Assembly: GCA_004431415.1 (NCBI GenBank)
Contig: QPMI01000038.1
Coordinates: 1-64,000, forward strand
Length of the DNA stretch: 64,000 bases
Reading direction: 5' to 3'
Origin: Cyanophora paradoxa
Lineage: Eukaryota > Glaucocystophyceae > Cyanophorales > Cyanophoraceae
The position numbers and the translations under genes were made by a program. The first letter of the stretch is position 1. Each line of letters begins with the position of its first letter. This document shows, piece by piece, positions 1 to 11,300 of the stretch. The notes beneath the pieces are model-generated. The model did no database searches, had not been told where the DNA came from, and was given only the letters and a program-made list of their open reading frames with translations.

Positions 1-1248
1 GGGCAATGCACTGAATTTGCATCTTCTGATAAGCGGCACCCGCATACCACTCCTCATTACCGACTCCACCGGCTGTGACACCATTGAATTCGAAGACCAG
101 ATCGAACGCCGATGTGCCTGTGGCATCGATGTAGCCCGTGTTCTCTTGGTTGAGAAGCGACGCCTTTCCGTTTCCAGCACCGAAGTAAATGCCAGTGAGA
201 GCGGGGTAGCTTGTGCTCTCGGTAAAGATCGCCGAATTATATTTATCTGAAGTTCGGTCGCGGCAATCATGAGAGGAGCGAAAGTATTCGAGTAAAGGCG
301 TTATTGTTGAGTTCCACATAGAAGCTTACAGCGTTGGTTCGAGTGCACGAGGAGCCAGAACCGAGAGAGTTCCGTTGTTCACCTTCGTCTTCGCGTTTTT
401 GGCGCACAGAGAATACGAGAGTGTGGATGAGACCCGCACCTGTGAGTTGCGAGAGATTGACTCGCGAACCGGAGGCGGTCGCTGGAAATCTGTGTGGAGG
501 AAACCGATTTCGTTGTAGGGGATCGCGATACCAGTCGATTTAACACGGGCAATGGTCTCAGATACAACCGCCTCATCGGCATTTACGACCTTGCAGATAA
601 TGCGGGGTTTCAGCACTTGAAGGGAAGCACCACTGTTTACGACCGAAATATTGCCAACATTGTTTACATCCTCAATGATACCATCACCAATCGCCTTTGA
701 ATTCGATTTCGACCACGATCTCAGATTCAGAGCGCAAAGTGGGAACATCGCCTTCTCGAAAGGAGAGGGTAAATCGATTTCGTAGGTTCCACCGACAGTG
801 TTACCAGCGGTTCCGACAAGACCACCCACATAGCGAAGTTTCTTATCGAGTTCGCCCTGTTCGGTCATCAGTAGAAAATACTGGGTGACGAAATCCTCTG
901 GACAACATAGCGGAATGAAGCGTGAGAGATTTTCAATGCGCTTAATTAGCGATCCAATAACGCGAAGGTAGCCAGTAGTTCCAGCGACACCATTCGTGAG
1001 ATCAGTGAGGGTGATCGGGTTAAGATCGAGTTGCAGCCGAGACCATTCAGGAAATGGTAGCGGGGATTTTGAAGACAACTCGGTTGCCGAGAGCGCTGGT
1101 GGCTCGGTCGGGGCGACCAGAACTCGAAGTGGCTTAGTGCCAGAGGACGTTCCAATGACCAGCGACTTGTTTAGGAAATAAATCCTTGTAGTCATCGGTG
1201 GTGAGCATAGATTTCAGCTTGGGCGCTGGAATTGGCTGTTAGTCTCAT
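1..1248 (-). pseudogene. probable double-jelly-roll major capsid protein remnant
   Basis: Minus-strand coding sequence, cut by the window edge, that reads sensibly only when the frame changes several times. A candidate start ATG is at 1248. The frame shifts near 1220, near 1135-1195, near 725 and near 300. The longest unbroken piece is 326-1195. Near 725 a stretch reading FPLCAL continues in another frame as a beta-strand-like SEIVVEIEF, the arrangement seen in DJR capsid proteins of polinton-like and giant viruses. The last 319 bases are open in one frame to the window edge. Length (over 410 codons) suits a capsid protein. The family call comes from layout and motif feel, not from a search, so an unrelated virion protein is possible. 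Neighbouring virion genes are also broken. Confidence 0.4.
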
Positions 1249-1294
1249 GAGCGTTTCTTCTCTATCTTTGGGATCAGAAAATAATTTACAGGGC

Positions 1295-2213
1295 TCAATA
1301 GAAATTCATTTCGGGCGGTGCGTCGTAGGTTTCGATTTCAAAAGTGAAATAATGCGCCCAAACCCGAATCTAAGAGAGCGCCATCATGGTCGATGAGTTT
1401 AATCGTGAGGCGGTCGAAGATTTTAATTCGCGGAATTCACGAATGAGAGGCACCGTAGTGGACGTGTCGAAGTGGTAGATATCACCATGTTCGAGTTCCT
1501 GTGGGATTGGAATGCGCATGAAATAACCATCGACGTGCTTGTTGACTGAGCGAATAAACGGCGCAAATTCATCAATATATAGCCAGATCATCGCCGCCGG
1601 GTCTCATCTCCACGAGTATAGCCGCGAATGCGTCGATTGAGTGTCACAGTTCCCGTCCCAGGATTAAACACAAGGAATGTATCGCTTGCAAAAGGGGTAA
1701 ATGTCTCGTAAACATATAGCTGAATATCTTTGAAACCGAATATTGCGAGTTTCTTAGCGATTGCTTTGCGATTACTGGATTTTCTGAGTGTTTCAGGGAA
1801 GCTTTGGAGAACTTGAACCAAAAGTTACTATCACTGAAAAACTCATAGATCTTTGAAGTAGTATTATAGCGGCATTTAATATATTTCCACCGAAATCTGA
1901 AAGGCGAGCTGCTTCGAGTCTTTCTGTGACTTTTGCGGCAAGGTCGTCTTTGGTGTAAAATCCTTTGGGATTGTGATGGTCACGAATCCGGAATCCGAAG
2001 CTGTGACCGAGAAATAGAGTTCCATGCGCTCGATGGTTGCACCAGTCGCGTCTATATCGTTTGTCACGGTCGAAAGAACATTGGGAACCGTTGCCTGCAC
2101 CAGGCGCACAGATTTACGTTGTCATAGCGACGGGGTAATGTCACTACATACTGGTTTGGCTGAGTAAACTCCTCATCGCGATCATCGCTCGAAAAGCTCA
2201 GGTATTCTTTCAT
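1295..2213 (-). pseudogene. frameshifted virion protein of the SDDRD / IPN family
   Basis: Start ATG at 2213 opens with an SSDDRD motif and a LPRRYDNV segment. The next beta-strand (SVRLVQATVPN) follows in another frame, near 2115. This N-terminal pattern (a xDRD motif, a LP..Y.NV strand, then a strand ending in IPN or VPN) recurs in small virion proteins of polinton-like and giant viruses. A stop falls at 1876. The C-terminal half continues as fragments at 1588-1821 and 1370-1591 and in two further frames down to a TGA at 1295-1297. It includes a DRLTIKLIDHDG strand matching the paralogue at 2286-3073. At least four indels separate the pieces, so this is a dead gene or a badly assembled one. 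Function in the virion is not known to me. Confidence 0.5.
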
Positions 2214-2285
2214 CTTACTATAATAGATTATGAAAGAATAACAATAAATTGCGACAGTAGAGACCTTGAAAATGGCGTGCTGCAC

Positions 2286-3073
2286 TTGAAAACGCGCCTT
2301 AATAATGTAAGGCGATTTCGTGTGCTATCAGCTGAGATTCCCAATAGCTCTTATGTTGTTCCGCCCGATCAGACAATAACTATAACGCTTTTGAACGAAG
2401 AGCCCACAGTAATCCCCGCATCCAAAATGATAGCACCGATTCCAGCGTAAACGATTATTATTACGTCGATGCTGATAACGAACGATATCCGAAAGAGAGA
2501 GCTTTAAACAGTGATGCTTTACTCGGTTTTTCAGGCGGTTCTTTTAATCCTCTCGGTCTCTTCCCGGTTTCCTATTCTCTCGCTCTGTCTACGAACCGCT
2601 TCGTGTTCTCATCTCCGAATAGCCCTTTTACATTAGAGTCCTCAGACCAGGAGTTCTGTGACTGTCTCGGCATAGAACCCGGAGTGGTTTACGCCAGCAC
2701 ACCAGAACCAGTGCCGGTTCCACTCAGAGATTACCCCAGTCGCTACGCGATTATATGCCCGAAAATGGTCGACTTTAATGCAATTCCATATATTTACCTT
2801 GATATCGAAGAGCTCCGCCCTTTTACCAAATTCGCAGCGGTTACAGGTAGACAGAACAATGTCGACGACTCCTATCTATTGCGAATTCAGATGAATTCGG
2901 ACTTTGGTAGATATTCCTTTTACCACGAACCGAGCGCAAGCATCCCTTTCGTAAATGTCACATCGCAACTCGATTTAGATCGTCTCACAATATCGCTTCG
3001 AAAATGGCGGGGCTCTGTTGCGGATATAAACGGTCTCTCATACTCGTTCCAGCTCGAAGTGATCACCGATTAA
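2286..3073 (+). pseudogene. second virion protein of the same family, one frameshift
   Basis: Divergent paralogue of the gene ending at 2213. Homology begins at the TTG near 2286 with NNVRRFRVLSAEIPN, in a frame that stops near 2447. From about 2490 another frame is open to a TAA at 3073 (FSSPNSPF, IYLDIEEL, LDLDRLTISL). That second part has the same order of strands as the C-terminal half of the neighbouring gene. No ATG precedes the first part, so the 5' end is also damaged or fused. The open tail overlaps nothing and ends 7 bases before the patatin stop, in convergent orientation. Family membership is from visible motif sharing; molecular role is unknown. Confidence 0.45.
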
Positions 3074-3079
3074 GCGCTG

Positions 3080-4573
3080 TCACACATAGTAGCCCTCGAA
3101 ATCTATTCGGCATGCCGAAGCTACGTTCGTCGTGAGCACCCAGATTACGAGGGTTCTCACAGATCTCGGGTTCGCTAAGAAATGTTCGTCGGGTTCTACA
3201 CTTCCGGCTATTTGATTTGCATTGGTAAACACTCTCGTCGCGCCGGCTTCTGTGTATGTGACAAGCGCCGAAACTCCCGGAGTTAATTGGTAATCGATTT
3301 CAAACGTTTTAATGTAGTTTCCATTTGCAGCCGGCTTCATTTTTATAGAGGAAAGCATAAACAGACGCGGAAAATCAATGCGTAAATAATTGCCTCCCGA
3401 CCTACTACCTTGCGGCGGGTTGGTAAATCCCACCCACCCCGTAGCATTTGACCAGCGGGCATCAGAAGCTGTGCCAAATTCCGCAATAAAGGCGCTATTA
3501 TCGAGCGGCACCCAGTTAGACTCCGGGGGTGCGCTTACATCTGTGCACCCGGACAGATTAATTATGGGAACATCGCCCTCTGAGATATTCATCGTCAGCA
3601 CTGAATACATCGCATTAAAATACGTTTGCTGTGCGGAAACAAACGCGAGCGCTTCCGTTTCTAAATATTGCAAGTGCGTCGTTGTGATAGTATCGAGGGT
3701 CATTTTATCTTTCGGTAAAGGAACGCTCAGCTTATAGTAGCGATCGTAATTCTGATCATCGTTTCTGGGTAAAAGTTCCAGTAGCTTTACGTGGGCGTTT
3801 AGATCACTCGACTCTAAGAACATGCTGAGAATTGGCGATCCTGTGGCGCTTAGCATCCATTGCACGATCCCCCAATTCTTAATAGCGTCGTACGAATATC
3901 CAGATGTCGCCTTATCAGAGTCTTGGACGTGACCCGCCGTAATCGAGACCACTATAAGCTCCTCCTCGCAAGAGTTTCCGAATAAAGTGCGGGCGAATGT
4001 GTAGCCGCAAACCCCGGGCGAATTATTTCCACTCATGCAACCATCAATTAAACAGTATGTTCTTCCGGCGACTGTGACTTGTTTCGGCTCGAAATAGGTG
4101 GGCGCAGCTGAGGTAGCCCTTGCAGCATCGCGCACAAGCATCCCATTTATGTCTTCATCGTTGCTTGAAATAAAAACGGGGGACATTAAGACCGTGTCGA
4201 ACGCAGTCACGATGGTTGGTTTATAGAGATCCGCCATAGTCGCTGAGCCGCAGAGTTCCAGAGCCACAGCTTCTAAGTTAGTTGCTTCGTACTTTGGGCG
4301 CTGTACAATCGATGTAAGCACTCGTGGATTCGCGAAAATCAGCGGTAGCTTTGCTTTGTAGAGCGCCAGAATATCAGTGGCTGTATATTTAGGGGCGCCA
4401 TCGGTTCCCTTGATATTCAATAGGAGCGCGATTAATCCACCTGTGGATGTTCCCGCAAAGCAGTCGAATAGCTGTTGGATTCGTTTACCGGTTTGGGCTT
4501 CAATCTGTGCCAGTATAGCAGCCTCGATTATTCCACGCGACCCCCCTCCACTCAAAGCGAGAACGGTCTTCAT
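3080..4573 (-). CDS. patatin-like phospholipase with C-terminal discoidin-like domain
   Basis: 497-residue protein. The patatin signatures are clear: the oxyanion loop GGGSRG at residues 9-14, the nucleophile elbow GTSTGG with Ser43, and the DG box with Asp177 (IDGCMSGN). This is a complete Ser-Asp dyad, so acyl-ester hydrolysis of membrane lipids is expected. After the catalytic domain, residues about 345-497 look like an F5/8 type C (discoidin) sugar- or lipid-binding domain: a W.G segment, an YLRIDF strand, an SSIK strand and IKTFEIDY. The gene is intact and divergent from the fibre gene at 4617 with only 43 bases between. The same pairing recurs at 47.8-52.5 kb. I infer a virion- or infection-associated lipase. 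No signal peptide is evident. Confidence 0.88.
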   Translation of the reverse strand: MKTVLALSGGGSRGIIEAAILAQIEAQTGKRIQQLFDCFAGTSTGGLIALLLNIKGTDGAPKYTATDILALYKAKLPLIFANPRVLTSIVQRPKYEATNLEAVALELCGSATMADLYKPTIVTAFDTVLMSPVFISSNDEDINGMLVRDAARATSAAPTYFEPKQVTVAGRTYCLIDGCMSGNNSPGVCGYTFARTLFGNSCEEELIVVSITAGHVQDSDKATSGYSYDAIKNWGIVQWMLSATGSPILSMFLESSDLNAHVKLLELLPRNDDQNYDRYYKLSVPLPKDKMTLDTITTTHLQYLETEALAFVSAQQTYFNAMYSVLTMNISEGDVPIINLSGCTDVSAPPESNWVPLDNSAFIAEFGTASDARWSNATGWVGFTNPPQGSRSGGNYLRIDFPRLFMLSSIKMKPAANGNYIKTFEIDYQLTPGVSALVTYTEAGATRVFTNANQIAGSVEPDEHFLANPRSVRTLVIWVLTTNVASACRIDFEGYYV

Positions 4574-4616
4574 TATCTTATATACTTCTTATATATCTTC
4601 TTTGTTTATAAAGAGG
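4574..4616. promoter_or_regulatory. divergent AT-rich promoter gap
   Basis: Forty-three bases separate the start codons of the patatin gene (minus) and the fibre gene (plus). The gap is almost purely A/T with TATATA- and TTTATA-like stretches, so both promoters must sit here or inside the genes. The equivalent gap in cassette B is 50835-50918. Confidence 0.5.
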
Positions 4617-7600
4617 ATGTCGTTCCTGAATCCGCGACCAGATGCACGAGTTATTAATTCGACCACTCAGATAGAGGACACTGATCAGGTAAACACTGAA
4701 ATTCGCGGGTCTCTGAAAATAAACTTCAATGCAGACCGCGAAGATCCAGTCAGTGGAACACCGAGCAGACCCGCAGCTTTGCAGTTAATGAACGTCGAGA
4801 AAGGGGATCATAAACTTGGAATCGACTTTTTACTTGATGATAACGAACGAAACAGAGTCGCCAGCATTCAGGCAACCCGCCAGCTACCGAAAACGGTGCG
4901 ATATAATCGTAGGAACATCCCGAAAGCATTCGATAGAGGTCGCTTAAACTTCTTCATTCAAGATGAGAGCGGTTTCCAAAATGCAGCTATGAGAATCGTG
5001 GATAATAGCACACTTATAGCGGGAGTATCCACACGGAAAACAAAGGTAGAGGTCGTCCATGATCTCTCAGCAGGTAATCTAACGACGAGTAACATTACAG
5101 CAAGTAACATCACTACGGATACCCTAAATGTAAACTCGCTCAACTCCGAGTCGTTTTTCGCCACCAATGTCGCAACCTGTAACCTAAACATCGAATCCTT
5201 TGTGATTCAGAAGAGCGAATCGGTTCCCCAGATAACAGAGGGTGTTTTCACATTAGACCCCGCGAAACCGACCTTAGAAATTGTCGAAAATGGGAACGTT
5301 GTCGATATAATTGGCGCCAATGCTCCGAATGTGAGATCCTTAGCACTTGATAAAACGACTATATCATTTGCAGAAGAAATTCCGGCTTTTACCACAGAGA
5401 AACAGGCACTGAGAACAGACCATGTTCACATAACCAGAGACAATATAAACGATCTTTTAGGCAAGGACATCGTAAAGGCGTTTTTGGAGTTTGAAAGGAG
5501 CAAGAACACCAAAGATTCCAGCCAGGATGGAACCCTCACGACCCACACAACCGAAATCGCGGCTTTGCAATCAGAAATTAATGCTCTGTTTGCAGCAGAT
5601 GGAGCGCTTGCAATTACCTTAGCCCATATTCTGTCGAAAAGGAACATATACCCCGCGACTGACAACACATACCGAGTTGGTTTATCGAATCTGAGATGGT
5701 CAGAGGTGCATGGAGTTTCCATGTTTGCCTCCAATTTAATCCTTCCATTAAATCACTCACTCCGACCTAATCAGATTCTTACCAATGGTAATGCACTGAT
5801 CAGCTACACCGACTATAATAGTAACCTTTCCCGCTCGGTTTCGCAAACTGAGACCTACACTGTCGAGGGATACCCTCAGCAGCTCGCAAATGGGGTCTAT
5901 GTCGCTTATGTAGGCAAACCTACATATACATTCACTTGGGATCAGTTGGGTGTCACAGGTTTCGAGACGACTATACCCACTGTTTCATTGGTGGATCACA
6001 CTACTTATTATAATCCTATCTATAACAATAATGAATCGAATAAAGCATTTATCCAAAATGTCACCTCCACAGGGTTTCAGGTTTCGTTTGTCATTAACGA
6101 GACATACAATTTACTTATCATCCGAAACAACTCATTGAGTTCCGAAGCTACTATTAGTTTCACTCTTAACATCAATTATATCACCCCTGAATTCGATAGC
6201 AAACCCAGAGTGAAGGTTTACCGAGATTTACAAGGTAGCAATATCGTTCCCTTCTCACAGAATTTCGATCTTGGGGCGAATTCTTTGAGGTGGAACACAG
6301 TTTATACTTTGAATGCAAACACCTGTAATATTGTGGTCGCAGGTTCATCGGCTACTATTGGAGATCTGACCGCGCCTTTTAGAAAGGAGTATCTTAAAGA
6401 GCTGTATATAACAAAGTCTGATTTACCAGATGCTATTTCGTTGGTGCTCTCCCCGACTCCCAGCATATCATACCACAATGTGAAAGACACAAGTAATGTA
6501 GTGCAGAGTGGAAGCAAAGTATTCCAGGCATCCGAAATAGGATCGGTCTCATATAGATATCTTGCAGGGGTTCCAGCGAATTTTAATTTCACATTTGAGA
6601 CACCATTTGTTTCCCCTCCTACTATTGAAATAACAGACACGAATTTGTATGTGGTCAATGATGGGTCAGCTACATCACTTCAAAATGCACCAGCCGGCTA
6701 CTCCCCATTTGTTGCAACTAACATAACAACCACCGGCTTCACACTTGTCGGAAATGCAACAGTGACATATGCTCTGTCAGGGTATCCTGTTGGGTTGTAT
6801 TTTTCGAAATTTAATCTCTCTGTTATCCCAGCAGTGTCCCTTGCTCCTCCCTTTACTATCAGTTGGAAGGCAACAGGAACTATTCCGCGATTTGACCCCG
6901 AAGATCGATTAAAAATAAGGTATCCTCTCGATGTGACCGACCTCCATACTACGAGGATCAATGGGCAGAATTTCGTGTTTAATGGAACCAATGCGACTTT
7001 GATCGATAATAGAGTCACAAATAATTACTTTTTCGATTCTCGATATATTAATACTTGCAATATTGTCATACAAAACACGTTTGAAAATCGCAGTAAGACC
7101 TTAACAGTCACCTTGCCCACTCACTCGAATGTCTCAGATGGATTTCACTATTATCTTTTCAATCGTAATTACACCTCATATATTCCATATCCTTCTGAGA
7201 CTGTCAACATGAGCTATCCCAGAGTCACCCTAACATCGACCAATGCTGACTTCTTTGGATCCACGGACTTTATGACCTTCTTTGCTTTCACATCCTCTAC
7301 TGATGGGCTCTTAGTTTATTACACTTTCAGGTATGATGCTGTTTGGACTCAGCTTGACAGCCACCCAAATACAGATGTCATCGAAGTGGGCGATAAGAAA
7401 TACATAAAAACCGCTTCTCCATGGGTGTGCACTGTCCGGCTCGATGACAGATACACTCCTAACCTTAATAACATTGGATTGCACTCGACATGCAATATTT
7501 ATGTGCAAGGTGCGATTTCGGCTTCGAAGTACTTTGAGGGTGGGAATTGTGATACAGGACATAGGTTGCTATCGCGAAATGGACTCTTTGAGTCATTCAG

Positions 7601-8339
7601 TGGGACGGCTCTACCGCCCTTTATCAGGGACACAGTCTATGATACCACATGCAATATTTGGGTGTGTCGATCTGTGAGCAATCCACCTGTGACACAGGAA
7701 TTATACAAGTATCTCGCAGATACCTATGGTGCAATCTCAGGATCCTCCACAGGAAATCCAGCGACGGCTCCAATCGTGTTTGCGAATGCATACACAGCGC
7801 CGACCTCATTAGCAGGGTCGACAGAGCCGCCACCAAATGATCCAAATCCGAACCAGCCTAACCCAGATCCCGATTCACAAGATCCCCCTACAACTAATCC
7901 AGATCCAAACACACCACCTAATAATCCCACGAATCCTACAAATCCAGTCGGGGCACCGGGAACAGATCCAGGAACGTTAGTGCTTATGATTCTCTTGCCG
8001 ATTCTCGGTGCTCTTGGGCTTGTGCTTGCATACAAATTCCGAGCTTTATGTTGTGCTTGCATAGACAGAACCATTGCAGGAGCAGGTAATAAATACTCAA
8101 CACCAGAGCTTAATGTGACCCAAACAGCCGAAGGAGATGTGGGCTTAGAGGTGAGATCAGCCGAGGGGCATGGTCTTAGTGTTGTGAGGACTGACCGACC
8201 ACCAGCAAATAGGGCAGCACCCAAAAAATCACGAGCACAAGAATTGGCAGAGCAAACGATGAATAATGATAGAGACTTTATGGCGGAAATGGCACAGCGA
8301 GAAGGGAGAATATATGAACATGTTCCAAACGTTATGTAA
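4617..8339 (+). CDS. giant fibre/adhesin with C-terminal membrane anchor
   Basis: 1240-residue protein. I take ATG 4617 as the start because it begins MSF like the paralogue at 47790-50834 and avoids overlapping the patatin gene; the open frame extends further upstream only through a GTG. The N-terminal domain (to about residue 140) has the FDRGRLNFFIQ strand shared with that paralogue. The middle has repeated LRW..V..N motifs followed by beta-rich modules with TCNI spacers, typical of trimeric viral fibres. Near residues 1070-1115 is a Pro/Asn/Asp-rich stalk, then a hydrophobic helix (about 1119-1141, LVLMILLPILGALGLVL), a Cys-rich juxtamembrane segment and a charged tail. The layout is that of a type I membrane protein. 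A membrane anchor on a fibre is unusual; display on an envelope or host membrane is inference. Confidence 0.75.
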   Translation: MSFLNPRPDARVINSTTQIEDTDQVNTEIRGSLKINFNADREDPVSGTPSRPAALQLMNVEKGDHKLGIDFLLDDNERNRVASIQATRQLPKTVRYNRRNIPKAFDRGRLNFFIQDESGFQNAAMRIVDNSTLIAGVSTRKTKVEVVHDLSAGNLTTSNITASNITTDTLNVNSLNSESFFATNVATCNLNIESFVIQKSESVPQITEGVFTLDPAKPTLEIVENGNVVDIIGANAPNVRSLALDKTTISFAEEIPAFTTEKQALRTDHVHITRDNINDLLGKDIVKAFLEFERSKNTKDSSQDGTLTTHTTEIAALQSEINALFAADGALAITLAHILSKRNIYPATDNTYRVGLSNLRWSEVHGVSMFASNLILPLNHSLRPNQILTNGNALISYTDYNSNLSRSVSQTETYTVEGYPQQLANGVYVAYVGKPTYTFTWDQLGVTGFETTIPTVSLVDHTTYYNPIYNNNESNKAFIQNVTSTGFQVSFVINETYNLLIIRNNSLSSEATISFTLNINYITPEFDSKPRVKVYRDLQGSNIVPFSQNFDLGANSLRWNTVYTLNANTCNIVVAGSSATIGDLTAPFRKEYLKELYITKSDLPDAISLVLSPTPSISYHNVKDTSNVVQSGSKVFQASEIGSVSYRYLAGVPANFNFTFETPFVSPPTIEITDTNLYVVNDGSATSLQNAPAGYSPFVATNITTTGFTLVGNATVTYALSGYPVGLYFSKFNLSVIPAVSLAPPFTISWKATGTIPRFDPEDRLKIRYPLDVTDLHTTRINGQNFVFNGTNATLIDNRVTNNYFFDSRYINTCNIVIQNTFENRSKTLTVTLPTHSNVSDGFHYYLFNRNYTSYIPYPSETVNMSYPRVTLTSTNADFFGSTDFMTFFAFTSSTDGLLVYYTFRYDAVWTQLDSHPNTDVIEVGDKKYIKTASPWVCTVRLDDRYTPNLNNIGLHSTCNIYVQGAISASKYFEGGNCDTGHRLLSRNGLFESFSGTALPPFIRDTVYDTTCNIWVCRSVSNPPVTQELYKYLADTYGAISGSSTGNPATAPIVFANAYTAPTSLAGSTEPPPNDPNPNQPNPDPDSQDPPTTNPDPNTPPNNPTNPTNPVGAPGTDPGTLVLMILLPILGALGLVLAYKFRALCCACIDRTIAGAGNKYSTPELNVTQTAEGDVGLEVRSAEGHGLSVVRTDRPPANRAAPKKSRAQELAEQTMNNDRDFMAEMAQREGRIYEHVPNVM

Positions 8340-8376
8340 CAACCTTAATTTTTGTAGTATTCCATAATAGAGTATA

Positions 8377-11300
8377 ATGACTGAACCCATAGTAGAAACG
8401 ACAATAAAGAATGCTGTATTGGATAATAATTTTTATATAACCCACGCCAATATACCCAGTGAATCCAATGACCTGATAGTAGATCTAAAAGGGTATGTGA
8501 TGGGAGCTATGGCTTCCAACCTGTGGAATGACATTTTTGGTTACGAGTTTGGTCACATATATGACATAGCAAATGGGATTGGCTATGTGGATGCAATGGC
8601 AGGAACAGCCTTTCGAAATCTAAATTGCAACTGTGTGGGAGGGTGGATGTTTCAGATCTGTTCAAATGTCGATCCTAGTATTGATCCAGCTACTGTGACC
8701 TTTGATTGCAATCTATTCGCCCCTAAAACCATTTTCTCCATCACTTGCAACCTTGTATGTTCAGATGTGCCCATTGTAGCACCTGTAATAGGTGCATCAA
8801 ATATGTATATCCAAAGAAACCCGGTCGTGCATACAGGTGCCGAATTTATATTGGGCGACAACACCCCAATTAGTCGAATCGAACTACCCAATTCTCACAA
8901 GCATTTGTGGGAACATATCACCAATGCCCCATTTACCTATCCGCCCAGTTCTCACGAGCATTTGTGGGAGCATATCACCAATCGACCATTAACCTTCCCA
9001 CCTGATCCACACACTCATGATTATTTGTCTCTCAAAGGTGGTGTTATTTCATCTAATCTTACAATTTCATCAAACCTTACAGTTACAAGTAACATTTATG
9101 CCAGTAACATTTATGCCAGTAACATTTACAGCAGTAACCTATGGGCAAGTAATATTAATGGAAGTAATGTAATAGTCGATTATCTCACTGTGAAGATTGA
9201 AGCAAACCTACCAAATCACCCGACATCGAATGTTGTTTTAGATTGGTTAGCAAAGCAAAAACACACAAAAGCAGATATTACAGATTTTGCCCACACTCAC
9301 ACAAAAGATCAAATAACAGATTTCGCCCACACTCATTTATGGGAGCATATCACGAATCCCCCATCCACCTTCCCACCGGGAAAACACACACATGATTACT
9401 CAGAGATTACTAATAGTAACCACAGGCACCCATGGGATGAAATAGATGAGCAGCCAGTTTTTGCACAATTGAATGCAATCGGAAATGTTTTTAATGGAGT
9501 CACACTTTACCAATCGATTAATACACCTGATAGGCTATTTTTGAATGATCATTACGTAAATCTCAATGGGACATTCACAGGTGAAACAGGCACACCGATG
9601 GTGGGAACTCTTGCAGTAAGATTACCCAGGGATCCAATCGTAAACGGAGTGTATAGTGGCGATTTCAATGTAGGAGTAAATGATACTTTCCCCAGTATCT
9701 ATGTTACGAATTATCACCCAGGAGAAATAGGACAAGAAGCGGATTTTTCAGCAGCAATTCAAGTAAATGTAACGGATCAAAGCGCATATGATGGAGCAAG
9801 ACCTAAGATAGTTTTCACAAGGGAGAAAGTTGTAAACTATCTTCCTGTTGTGGGACAACCCACAGATGATCACGGAAAATGCGAGATTGCATGGATAAAA
9901 ACGACAACAGGTGGCGCCTTAGAAGTCAATCAGAGAATGGCAGCTAAAAACTTACACAATACCACCCTTTCCGGTGTTGTTACAGATGATTACCTCGAAA
10001 GCAAAAACTATGTAGATGATACAGAACTTGCAGCAATTCTTGAAGATTATGTAACAGATACCGAATTAACGTCGGCTCTTGGGGATTATTTACCCCTTAC
10101 AGGCGGGACTCTCACAGGTGATGTGCATGCTCCGAATTTCTTTGTGGACACTCCGAATGATCAGTCATTCCCTGTTGTCCACCTTGGTGCTGAATATGTA
10201 TTAGATCCAAACACTCCATTTAGTCGACTTGAATTACCCAATGTTCACAGGCATTTTTGGGAGCATATCACCAATGCCCCATTAACCTATCCACCCAGTT
10301 CTCACGAGCATTTTTGGGAGCATATTGTCAATCCCCCATCGACCTATCCACCTGATTCACACGATCATGATTATTTACCACTAACAGGTGGAACAATTGC
10401 AGGTGATGTGCATGCTTCTAATTTCTTTGTTACTACTCCGAATGATCAAACATTTCCTGTTGTCCACCTTGGTGCTGAATATGTATTAGATCCAAACACT
10501 CCAATTAGTCGCATTGAATTACCCAATGTTCACAATGTTCGACCATTAACCTTCGCACCTTATCTACACACTCACACAAAGTCAGAGATTACAGATTTTT
10601 CACACACTCACACAAAGTCAGAAATAACAGATTTTGCCCATACCCACACAAAGTCTCAAATTACAGACTTCCCGACATTTGCGACTGTGGCAACAACTGG
10701 AAACTATGATGATCTGATAAATACACCAACATACACTTCACCAACTGATTTTGACGCTACAAGTGGTATTTCCACAGACCGCACAGGAGATTGGAGAGAT
10801 TATTTTGGGCAACCACTTGTAGGTGACACAAGCACTTGGGCAAACACATGGATTGATGGTGATGATGATTGTAGTAGCTGTAAGATGTATTGGACTGTTC
10901 CAACAGACATGAAATCATGTTATATCTATTATACGTGTCAGTATGACAGTAGATACTTTGATGTTGTTGGAATTGAACCATCAAACAATACTTATACTCG
11001 TTTACGAGTAAATGCCTATGCTCCTGGAATTAATCCTGTAAGAGATTTTAAACAGTTTGTTGCAATAAATTGTGAAGGACTTGTTAAAGTTGGTGTTCAT
11101 GGACAAATAGGAAGAATTTATCTTCCAGGTCCGATTACTGTTGGTTGGAGCAAAAACCCCGCTATATCGTCACACAGTGGTTTCCTCCATTGGAATAATA
11201 TATACGGGAAGCCAACAGCTTCTACGACTGTCGGTCCTCACTCTCATTTTAAAGCAGATATCACAGATTTCGCACATAGTCACACAAAGGCAAATATAAC

